Below, piece after piece: positions 12,201 to 24,200 of a stretch of 64,000 bases of DNA (position 1 is the stretch's first letter; each line of letters starts with the position of its first letter). The position numbers and the translations under genes are program-made. A model generated the notes under the pieces. It worked only from the letters and a program-made list of their open reading frames with translations, searched no databases and was not told the origin of the DNA. This DNA comes from Symbiodinium natans (taxonomy: Eukaryota; Sar; Dinophyceae; Suessiales; Symbiodiniaceae): NCBI GenBank assembly GCA_905221605.1, contig CAJNDS010002400.1, positions 255,001 through 319,000 of the forward strand, given 5' to 3'.

Positions 12201-15200
12201 GCCCTGAAAACTTCTGCCTATACTCCCCCGTGAACCTGACCAAAGAATCCATTTCAATTTCCCTTGGGTGTTACATCAAGACAAACATTCCTAAAAGGGC
12301 TATAGTTGCAGCTCCCAAGACTCCCCCGAGCCTGCAGAACTGCAGCCGCTGCTGCTCCCCAAGCGACAGCACGTCGTCCCACCAAATTCCGGGAACGTCG
12401 AGCTCATCCCTGGCGGCCGTAAGAGAGTTGCCGCCGGGGTCCCGTAAACCTTGAGCTCTCATCTGTAAACCTTAAGCCCTTGTACAGTTTAAGGTTTAGG
12501 CAACCCCCAAAGAAAAAAACCTCCCCGAAGCTTTGCCCACATTTGCCCAACCCGGAAAACGCGCCCGAGCAACCTGGCAATGTAAAGGATGGACAGTTTA
12601 GGCTTTAAGCCAGTAAGCCCTAAGCCCTAACAGTCAACCCTTATAAGACCTAAACCCTAAACCCTGAACCCTAAAAGGGGTTTAAAAAGGGCTTGTCGAG
12701 GGATCCCCCACAAGGAGATGAGGGGCTCCCACGGGGGCTTCCAATCGACAAAACCTTCCACCCTAGAAGGCTTGACTAGGGCTTAAGCGGATTTAGGGAC
12801 CATAGAGCCCTAAACCCTAATTAAACGCTAGACCCTAAACCCTAAACCCAAAACTCAAAACCCTAAACCCTATACAGGCTGACCTCCTGGCTTCCCAAAC
12901 ATCTTCCAGGCCGCTCTCCATGAAGAGCCTGGGGCCGCACCGTTTAGGGTTTAGGGTTTAGGGTTTAGGGTTTAGGGTTTAGGGTTTAGGGTGTAGCATC
13001 GGTCAGCTAAACGAAGTAGTGTCACAACTCACAACTCGTAGCGAACCCGAACCGGAGCCAGCCCAAACAAATTCACATCCGAAACAGGCTACTTTTAGGG
13101 ACACTTGAGCCACTTGGGACACTTGGACACTTCAAATGCCTGAAGCAGTGGGGACAGATGGGCTCCCCCCTTCAACATACGTGCCGGTTTAAGGCCCTGC
13201 TTCCTGGGAGGGTTCAAGGCACCCCTGCCTAGTGGGGCCAGTTTGAGAGGCGAAGGAGTCCCCCCCTGTGGGGTTTGGGATAATAAAGTAGTTTCTATTT
13301 GACGACACTACTGTGACTGGCTTGGTTGGTGACTAAGCTTGGCGACCCCTCAGGGGTGCGGCTGCAGGCTCTGCAAGCCTGAAATTGTCTTGCTGAGACT
13401 CGACTGCGCCCACCAACCCACAGAGGTGAGAGGGGTGGCGGGTGGATTTAGGGTTTAGGGTGAAGGGTTGGGGTTTAGGGTGAGCCCAAAGCCCCTCAGA
13501 TCCGAACTCCCTCCCTAAACCCCTCGGATTCGCGACCTTCTGACTTGGCTGGACAGGAAATGATTGCCTTACGGGGCGGGGGGGGGGGGGGGGCTCAATC
13601 ACCCTCAACTACACCCTTAACCCTAAACCCTAAACCCTAAACCCTACTTTGCTTGGACCCACAGGTTTGAAAGATGAAGCTGATTGGGGGACAGGGCTGA
13701 CTCATTCAGGGTTTAGCCACCTCACTGAGGGTTCAGGGCTTGGACCCGATTCATTTCGGTGTGGGTATCGCGTGAGGCTTCGTTGGGTTGTAGTGCCCTA
13801 ACTAAACCCGAAACAAAAACGTAAACTTTAAACTCTAGGCCCCAAATCCTAATCCTGACCCTGCGGTAGAAGGGGCTTCTCCATCTTCTCGTCGGTCAGG
13901 TCAGTGAGGAGTGACGTGTCCCAAATCGGATACGCCACCTGAAGGTTTATGCAGGGTTTACGGGATTACGAGTTTAGGGCACTTTTGGATTTAGGGCGGG
14001 TTAGGGCTTAGGGTTCACAGGTGTTAGGCAAGTTAGGGTCAGGCTTTATACGGAGGTTCGCAAGTTGAGGAATGCTGGGGGCCAAGGCTAAGGACTATGG
14101 CTTAGCGCCACGGGGCCTTTAACTGGCTAGCTGAAACCCCAGAATCCCAAAAGCCCCAAAACCACCTCTAAACCCTGAACCCTGAACCCTGAACCCTAAA
14201 CCCTAAACCCTAAACCCTAAACCCTAAACCCTAAACCCTAAACCCTAAACCGCAAACCCCAAACCCTAAACCGTGGGAGAGTGCCTCAAACCCCGGCATT
14301 CCTACCCCGATCCGCAAAGATCCTTGCAGTTCCCTTCACAAGGCCCGAGGGGGTTTCAGGGCTTTTGGGGCCTTCGGGTTTCGAGGTTTAGGGTTTAGGG
14401 TTTAGGGTTTAGGGTTTAGGGTTTAGGGTTTAGGGTTTAGGGTTTAGGGTTGCTTTGGGCTTCAGGGCTTTCAGGGTTGTTTAAGGTTCTAGACCTTTAG
14501 GGATTTTAAAGGCTTAAGGATTTAGCGGGTTTCTGGGCTTCAGGGTTCCAGGGCTTTTTGGGCTTGGGGCCTTAGGGTGCTTGGATTGAGGGATTTTCTT
14601 GCATTCAGGGCTTTTAGGGGATTCAAGGGGCTTTCCAGGCATTTAGGGTTGGGGGTTTAGAAGTCCCCTGGGTCCACCGCCTGGGGCTTAGGGTCCAGGT
14701 AGAGTTGAGGGTCTAGGGTTTAGGGTCTAGGGCCCAAGGGCTTCGGGTTCAAAACCAAAGCAAAACGCTGCGGCTTTTTAGGGTTTAGGGCTCTAGGGTG
14801 TTCGGATTTAGGGATTCGAAGGGTTTCCTAAACCCTAAACCCTAAACCCCAAACCCCAAACGGGTTTTAGGGAGGCTGTAATTTTCCGCACCTGCTCACG
14901 GAGGGTGCCCTGGAACAGGTAGGGCCGCTGGGCCAGGAAGAACACCTCCCCGGTTTAGGGTTTAGGGTTTTGGGTTTAGGGTTTAGGGTTTAGGGCTTCG
15001 GGTCAGGTGGGGCTTTATGGGGTTCAGGGCTTAGAGCCTTCTAGGCCCTAAATGGGGTTTAGGGCGATGAGCCCCGTACCCGAAGACTTGCTATACACTT
15101 TGTTCACCTGCCATCCCAGCTCGAGAACTCGTAACCGCTTCAAAGTCAAACGGCACTTGCATGTTACATCGCGAAGCCAGCCACATCTAAACCCTTGAGC

Positions 15201-18200
15201 CCTAAACCCTAAACCCTAAACCCTAAACCCTAAACCCTAAACTCTAAACCCTAAACCCTAAACCCCGAACCCTCAACCCATAGATTATCAGACTCCTGGT
15301 TTAGGGTTGTTTCGTGTTTAAAGGTTTCTGGTTGTCTTGGAATGAAAGGGATACCACGCGGTTTAGCGCTTAGGACAATTGTAGGAGGGCATCCTCAAGG
15401 CACGTAAACTCTAAATCCAAAACCCTGAACCCCCGAGCCTCCAATCCCTGCATCCCACACTCCGAACCTACAATTTGCTTAAGAATCACCCAAAAAATGA
15501 ACAAATCTTCCTTAAAAGGGTAGTATTGTTGTTACATTTTATTCTTTGGAGGGTTCTTCTTCCTTGTAAGCGTATATAGGGGAAATTTTCCTTTACTATG
15601 TGGCGGTTCTTCAGCAAATGGTAAAACCAACCCTCCAACTTTGGGATGTTCCCCCTACTAAAAGTTCTTAATAGTGATTACAGTACCCCCGATTATAATC
15701 CCATTAAGGACTGTTAGTATAAGGGGGAACATCTCAACCAAAACCCTTGAGCCATGGACCCCTAACCCTAAACCGTACACCCTACACACTACCCTAAACC
15801 CTAAACCCTAAACCCTAAACCCTAAACCCTAAACCCTAAACCCTAAACCCTAAACCCTAAACCCTAAACCATGCTGCGGGCCAAGGAGCAGAGAACGGAC
15901 CGGGACGGGTGAAGGAGGCATCCTCGCCTGGGCATCCGTGCAAGTTAGGGTTTAGGGTTTAGGGTTTAGGGCTTAGGGCTTAGGGCTTGGGGCTTGGGGT
16001 TTAGGGTTTCTAGGGCAGGGTTTAGGGGATATGGCTTCCATAGAGCCAAGAACTCAGGTCAAGCACCACCCCAATACGGACCCGAAATTCATTGGGGCTG
16101 ACGGGAGAACATGACTCTACTGCTCTCCCCTCGCCATACCCGACAGCCCCGAACGGTATACGATGATGAAGGTGTGTAGGTGCTAACTTGCCCCGAAACA
16201 CCCTAAACCCTAAACCCTAAACCCTAAACCCTAAACCCTAAACCCTAAACCCTAAACCCTAAACCTTAAACCCCTAAACCCTAAACAAACCCTAAACCGC
16301 ACCCGCTGCCCTCAGGAGCCAAGGAGCCTTTGTCTCCGGGGCTGCGGAACAGCGGCCAGAGCTGTCCCAACACCCTGCGGCAGGATGCGTGAATTGGAGA
16401 TCTGAAGGGCAAGTGCTTTAGGGTTTAGGGTGTAGGGTTTAGGGAACGTAGTGTTCAAGGGTTTAGGGTCATGGGGTTTTAAAGGGTTTAGGGCTTAAGC
16501 GACGCTGGTGTGAAAGTTGCACACCTGCAAGCACGCACGAGCAGTGGGAATGCTGGGCTCATGGGGATGTCCTAGACTCCTCCACACTCACGCCCCCTTA
16601 CTGCCGCATCGCTTGAGGGGCTACACGAACTGAGAAACCCGAAATCCTTAATCTGCCATCCTGTCTGATGCTGACCCCTGCAAGCCTCATAAACACCAAT
16701 AGCCACTTAGCGGTTGATGGGTGCTTATAAGTCGGGCTACAAATACCCTAAATAAGATTGAAACCAATAAAAGGTTATAAGAACAGTTGGCCTACTTAAG
16801 GACCCGTGAACCTTCAAGTATCTTCTCGCGGGCGCATGATCACGTTAAGCAGCTGCGGGAAACTTTCCGCACTCCTTAAACCCTATATATAAGGCCTATG
16901 AATCCTATGAACCCCAAAAACCCGAAAAAAAAACCCGAAACCCCAGAAAAATCCGACAACCCTATCTAAAACGCCCGAAAACACCCTAAACCCCAAGCCT
17001 AACCCCCGCCCCGCCCCCCCCCCCAACCCGAAGGGCGGCTCGCTGCTCAATTCGGGTTCCGTGTAGCCCTCCCCACTCGGGGTTCAGGGGTTTTGGGGCT
17101 TAGAGGGGGTAGAACCAGTTTGAACATCAAACGGAGCCGAAGCCCTGCGCTTCATGGGGGAGTTCACCCTTTTGGGCCTATGTTGGCAAATACACAACTC
17201 CCCCCCACCACCCTCCCCAGAGCCAAAAAGGCTTTAAGACAGTAAACCCTAAACAAAAAACACAAACCCTAAACCCTAAACCCTAAACCCTAAACCCTAA
17301 ACCCTAAACCCTAAACCCTAAACCCTAAACCCTAAACCCTCAAAGGTGCCTGAGCAAGGAGGACTTGCCAATGCCGCTGGGGCCCATGATGAGGCAACTC
17401 CTTGGTGTTGTCTCGTGTGCTAGAGTTTAGGGTTTAGGGTTTAGGGTTTAGGGTTTAGGGTTTAGGGTTTAGGCAGCCCGGTACCCATATTACAATAAGG
17501 GCACTCTGTGTGGGGCTGCTTACTTTATAGGCGAAGCATGAACCAAACAAAGGAAAAGGGTACCACTGTGCTGCCAAGCTAGGGTTTAGGGTTTAGGATT
17601 TAGGGTTTAATTTATGGGAGCGGGCACTTTTCAAGGGCAGCTCGCGCGATCCGCTCTTCCGCTACCCTGCATGCACTACGTAGCCAGGCATGTGGACACC
17701 CTAAACCCTGAACCCTAAACCCTAAACCCAAGTGTGAGTGCATTTTGCTTAAAAGTCCGTGGATGTCACAATTCACGGTCGGCCGGGTTGAGTAGTGACT
17801 CCCTTCTGCATGGGCTTTCATCAAGCTGACAAAGAAACACAATCGAAAGCTCCAAACCCCCAAACCATCAACTCTAAGGGTAGTTACATGGTGCCTTCAC
17901 ATGGGCCTTTACAAGGGGACCCCTTATACACCCCTTAGATACCCTGTTAACATGAAACTGCCCTTAGATCAACCCAAATCAAAAAGCCCTTAGCCCCAAA
18001 GTCCAGCGATCCTGTGGATTCGGGTGTCGTTTCGCAGGCTTGTCGATACTTATTTACTCCCTTACAAGGCCCTTTAGAAGGGTTCATTATGGGGATTTTT
18101 ACCCGAATAATCTCCTTAGAAGGCCCTGTACAAGGGCTTCAGGGCGCGCAAGTTCGGTGCCCCATGGCACCGAGTATAGGGTCAGCAGACAAACATCGGC

Positions 18201-21200
18201 CGACAGCGCCGATGTCCACTCACTCCCCCCACTCCCCCTTACGGTTTTGAGGGGTGCCAGTAAGGCCTAACCCGAAACCCTAAACCCTAAACCCTAAACC
18301 CTGAACCCCAAACACAATGCACTCAACATGGCCGCGGCGCTCCCCAGGATCCATCCGCAAGCTTATGTCCTTCATGAGACACCTCCACGTGCGGCGCAGA
18401 GTTCTTGAGGTGGCTCGGTTCCGGGCTCATTGGGGGTTTAGGGTTTAGGGTTTAGGGTTTAGGGTTTAGGGATTAGGCCCACTTGGGGGTTCATGGGTGC
18501 GTAGAAGTAAGGCTCTGAGTAGGGTAGCTACAGTATGACTATGGCCTTACTTCGGGCACTTAACTTAATATAACCCTACTTATGAATACCCATGACCCCC
18601 CCCCCCCCCCCCCCCCCCCCAAATATGTTGTGCATTTTGTTTATACGTATGTTCATATTTACTACAGGCATACCTAGATGCATCCATGGGCATTTCCTTT
18701 TTGCTCCAAAAATACGGAGGGGCCCCTCCAGGAGCCCGAAAGTCGAGGAGCCCGGAAGCCCGGAAGCCTGAAACCCAAAGGGGTTTAGGGTTTAGGGTTT
18801 AGGGTTTAGGGTTTCTTTTGGGGGTCCTATGATAAGGCGGCCGCTAATATTTAGGGTACCCGCACAAAAGGGACCAGAAATTGGAGAACTGACCATACCT
18901 TCAACCCTCGGTGCAAGCTTGCATGATCCCCTGTGGGCCTTCGTGTTTCCAGGCAAGTCTCGAGTGAAGGTTGTACCGTGTTGCCGGGCTCAGGGATGTT
19001 AGGGCGTGCACACTTACAAACCCTTAGCCCTCTCAATCCGACCCGCCAGCGGTGCTTCAGAGCTTCAGGGCTTGAGGGGGGAGGGGACATGCACTCCCCC
19101 CAATCCCCCTGAAGCGCCAAGAGAGACCCCAACCTCCAAAAGGCAGTCGTAGTCATGGCAATACTCCCAAAACCCTAAACCCTAAACCCTAAACCCTAAA
19201 CCCTAAACCCTAAACCCTAAACCCTAAACCCTAAACCCTAAACCCTAAACCTAAACCGCGACTCTGCGACTCCACAAAAGCCTGCACCCTGGATCTGCAC
19301 CCCGTCCCCCCTCCCCTAAATGCGAACCCTAAACCCAACAGCCCTACTTTGGAGAGGACAGTGGAAAAACACACACACACACACACACTCTACAAGTAGC
19401 TATACCAGGAACCCAGAACCAACAAGACCATTAAAGTATAGTACTCCAAAAAACCCAGAAAGGTTTGCGGGCTAGAGGTTGAGAAGCTGGCCTCATGCCG
19501 TCGGGCGTGTAGATGTCAACATGCCTGGGACGGGGTTGTTGAGGCTCGCGCGGTTTGGGGCTGAGCTGCGCCAGGACCTCAAAACCCCAAAACCGAACAC
19601 CCAAAGCCCTAAACCCTGAACCCTGAACCCTGAACCCTAAACCCTAAACCCTAAACCCTAAACCCTAAACCCTAAACCCTAAACCCTAAACCCTAAACCC
19701 TGAACCCTGAACCCTGAACCCTGACCACCAGCTCCGTGCTTCGCTGGGGCCCCGGGTCCCTGTGAGTGCATGGGGCAGTTCTGTAGATTACAGTCCCTTT
19801 CTCTTTAAGGTGCCTTGCAAGAAGGGTAGGGTTTAGGGTTTAGGGTTTAGCGTTTAGGGTTCAGGGCTCAGGGTTAAGGGTTTAGGGTTTAGGGTGTAGG
19901 GTTTCGGGTTTTGGGGTTTAGGGTTTTGGGTTTAGGTTCGCAATTGGGCGTGTAGGTTACCATTCTTGTCATTCAACTCCCTCTTCCAAGGAGCCCACAC
20001 ACTACTGCAGAACCAACCCCCTGAGCCCCTAAACCCCAAACCTCCAAAACCCTAAGCCCTAAACCCTAAACCCCCAAAACTGGGTGGGCTTCTTCCCTAA
20101 ACCCTAAACCCTAAACCCTAAACCCTAAACCCTACTGGGCTTCTTCCACTCAGGGCCAGGCTCAAAGGACACGCAGGGGGCATGCTTGAGTGGCACGACA
20201 GCGCCGCAATGCAGCTGCATGACTTTGTAGTAGGACAGGCAGCAGAGCACCTTCAAGTTTGCACCCTACTGAGAGTCCGCAAAGCGTAGGTGTGTGTGTG
20301 TGTGTGTGTGTGTGTTTTTTTAGGGCGGGGGGGGGGGTTAGGGTGTATCGGGTTTAGGGGCTTCAGGGTTTAGGGGTTTAGTGGTCTGGGTTTGACAATG
20401 GGTAAAGGGTTTCGTGTACAAAAAAGTGAGGGGTCAGGTCCCCATAGAATTCTCGTTGTTTTGAAAGGGAAATATTTGTGTCCCATGATGAGTATGCTAC
20501 TACTAACCTACAAAACCTAGTTTGGGATTAATGCTAAACTCCAAATCTCATGCTTCAAGCTCGAACCCCTTAAGGGAGCTTCTTTTAGACCAAGAACCCG
20601 TTGACCCCTCCTTTCAAGCTTCAAATCTAAAGCCCCGCGCGCTCCTCAGTGTTCTTTAAGGACACCCTAAACCCTAAACCCTAAACCCTATAAACCCTCA
20701 ACCCTAAACCCTCCACAAAAAGATGCAAACAAGTTTAGAGCCATTTATTCCTCTCCCCCTCCTGAACCCCGGGGCTGGCCAAGGTCGAGGGTCCAGGTCC
20801 ACGGCGTAGGATGATACTTGCAGGTTCAAGGTCCTTGTAAGTAGGCAGGCTGATAAGTAGCAAAACGGCTATGATATTTGAACCTTCTATTTAGGGTCTC
20901 TCAGAACCCTGCTCGTAAGCCATGAACCTCTAAGTACCTAAGCCTAGTTGGGCGCCCGCAGCAACGGCTCACCAAACAAGAAAACCGCGGAGCTGGACCT
21001 TGTTGCGGGCTATTTAGCTGTCCAGAATCGGGAACGAAAGCTCACAGATATGAGCATTGTCTGCTGGTTTAAGGTGTTGCCACTGCCAGCCTCCTCCTCG
21101 TCTATGAGGAAGCCATCTGCACGACTCAGAGCGCCCTGCTCCTGCTTGCAACCCTTAACCCTAAACCCTAAACCCTAAACCCTAAACCCTAAACCCTCAA

Positions 21201-24200
21201 CCGCGGGAGGATCTGAGAACACCCCGCGCAACGCCAAACCCCAAACCCCGTAAGCCCCAAACCCCAGCATGCCCAAACCCTGTGAGTCCCAAACCCCCAA
21301 AGTTCCATAAGCCCTGAATCCTTCCGGTGCATCTCGAAGACGATGAAGGCATCCATGACCTGCCGGGAACCGACCCATGGGTTTAGGGCCTACTTTTAAA
21401 AACCCCAAGCCTATTTTTTTGTAGGTGGTTACTATAAAGCCCCTTATAGGTCTTAGGTTACCTAAGAACCCGATAAGGGGTGTTTATAGCAATAACCTAC
21501 AACAAAAGTAGGTTTGGGGTTCTGAAGGTAGGGCTTAAACCCTGTCCTTTTTGGGCCGTGCCGGAACCCATGCATCGTGCCCAGAGACCCTAAACCCTAA
21601 ACCCTAAACCCTAAACCCTAAACCCTAAACCCGCAAAACCTCAATCCCTGAAACCCACTTCCCGCCTCCAGAAGTTGCACGACCCGCTGGAGCATGGCTT
21701 GCGCCTGGACAGGTTTAGGGTTTAGGGTTAGGGTTTAGGGTTTAGGGTTTAGGTTTTAGGGTTTAGGGTTTAGCGTTTAGGGTCCCGGGGTTTAGCGTTT
21801 CGGGATGGACAGTTTTAGGGTTCATGCACTTCACGAAGCTGTCGGCCTTCCCTACTTTCCGTGAGTGCCACGCCTGATGAATCACAAGAGTTTTTCTCCA
21901 GGTTTCGAATCCAAAGCAGTAGTAACACAATTTTGCTGTATAAATAGACCATGCCCGCGGCCGAGTTGCCATGGGCATGTGGGGTCAACCACATGGGGCC
22001 ACCCCCAGCGGACGCATTAGCTCATAGCTCCGCCGTCATACGCTCAAGCCCTGAAGCGTGTGGCTCAAAAGGTGGTCACAGGCATCAGCGGAGCCCCACA
22101 GCGACTTCCCTTGGATAGGGCTGGCGGGTGTGACGTCGACTGGCTGCTACTGCTACTGCTTCAGCTACAGGGTTGACAGGCCCAAGATGGGTGTCGGGGT
22201 TGCCACGATCTTGCAAAACGAACGCACGCAAGTCTTGGGATTCGTATTCAGGGTTTGGCACGCAGGTTGGTTAACAGATCATTGGGAGGTGCGCTGATTC
22301 GGAGACTCGCACGGATGAGGATGAGGGCCGCAGTAGATGGGCTCAGGGGTTTGCACAGGTATCGCAGCGTCACGCAGAAAGAGTGTCAGCGTCACGCGCG
22401 AAACTGCCAGAATCTCGACGGCACATGTGGGTCAGATGTGGAGCGATTTTAGGTTATCCACTCAGCCTTCTGAATCGTTGTTAAGTGTTTGAACTCATCC
22501 GGTGCAATGGCCTTTGCTAGATCGACGATGCTCTTTGCCATTTCCAGACAGCAGCGGATGATGCGCAGAAAGGTGAGGTTGAGCACCTCGGCAGGAGGAA
22601 GTAATATAGGAGCCTGAAATATTAGAACAGAGTTTATTTTGGGGGATCTCATAGTATATTTATAAAAGGGACCATAAGGGAACACTATTAGTAACGATTC
22701 CGACCCCTATTTCGTTCGGAAGCTTGACCCTTGTAACAACCCTCAGTGCATTTAGCCTGCACAGGGCATTTCAGGGCATCATCTCACGGGTTTCTGTACC
22801 CTGGACCCCTTAGGCCCAAACCCTAAACCCTAAACCCTAAACCCTACACCCGAAACCCTAAACCCTAAACCCTAAACCCTAAGGGGCCTTTTCTGGAAGG
22901 TTCCAGACCATCAGCATATTCAAAGCAGTACCGGTGATCATGCTGGAACCTGATAGCTAAGTAGCTGGATGGGGGCCGAGGGATAGTCCTGTTGCAGAGC
23001 TCACTGTCAGCAGAGGCCCACGCAAAGAATGGACCCCCCCCCCTAGTTATAAGTAGAAATTAGCTCATATACATATATATATATATACCAATATATATAT
23101 ATATATATATATAGATCCTATCTTAGGCTATAGTCCCTTAGCACTATACTGACATAGTAAGGGGGCCCCCTTCCTTGTAGTGCCAGCCCCATCACAGCCA
23201 TGGAGCGTAGAACGTCGTCTCCGAGTCCTGCGTCCAGCTGCCTCGCGCGGGCGGCAGTGCTTTTTCTTTCGTCCAAGTGATTTAGGGTTTCGGGTTTAGG
23301 GCTTAGGGTTTAAGTTTAGGGCTTGGGGTTTAGGGTTTGAAGGGTAGAGGGTTTAGGGTTATAGGGTTTAGGGTTCAGGGTTTAGGGCGACAACGCGCGT
23401 TAAAACGAAGAAACGCGATCACGTCGGTGGTTGTGCCGCAAATTCGCCTCGCCCGCGTGAGCCGTGGGGGTTGAGAGGTTCCTCCTGTTTCCTCCAGTGC
23501 CCGCTTTCTTTTTCCTAAACCCCGACATAAACCCTAAACCCTGAACCCTAAACCCTAGAAACCCCAAACCCTAGAAACCCTAGAAACCCTAGAAACCCTA
23601 GAAACCCTAGAAACCCTAGAAACCCTAGAAACCCTAGAAACCCTAGAAACCCTAGAAACCCTAGAAACCCTAGAAACCCTAGAAACCCTAGAAACCCTCA
23701 ACCCAACACACCAAACTCTGCAAAGGCCGGAAAATCCCCCCTTTCCCCGGCGGCCTTTCCGCACGATGAAGGCCGCCATGGTCATGGAGATGGGCGCCAG
23801 GCCGAAGTAGAAGGCTAGTTGGCTCAGGTCGACCAAGAGCTTGTACCTTGGGTTAGTTTAGGGTTTCGGGTTTTCGGGTTTCGGGTTTAGGGCTCAGGTC
23901 GACCAAGAGCTTGTACCTCAGCCGTGGGGAGTGACAGGGTTCAGGATTTCGGGTTTGCCCCTACGTAAACTCTATAGACCCTGAACCCCACGCCTCAGAA
24001 CCCCGACAGACCAGCAGTGTCTAGAAGGCGTGTATGGGGTACCCCGTATACCTCAGTCTAGACGGGCCAGCCCCTAGATTCTGGGATCCAGAGTGGCTTT
24101 GGAACATGACTTGGCTTCATGGGCTTGCTTTGAGGGTTGGGTTCTCTAACTCGTGCGAGGAGTGCAAAAGAGGAATAAGGGGGCTTGCAGGGTTCAGAGG

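Noticed and set aside
9982-18369. Reading the ABC exons as a broken pseudogene
   Set aside because: Every catalytic motif is intact and phases agree across twelve exons, which a decaying copy would not show.
23555-23710. Val-Ser-Arg repeat protein
   Set aside because: Produced by the 9-bp telomere-like minisatellite next to a real exon.
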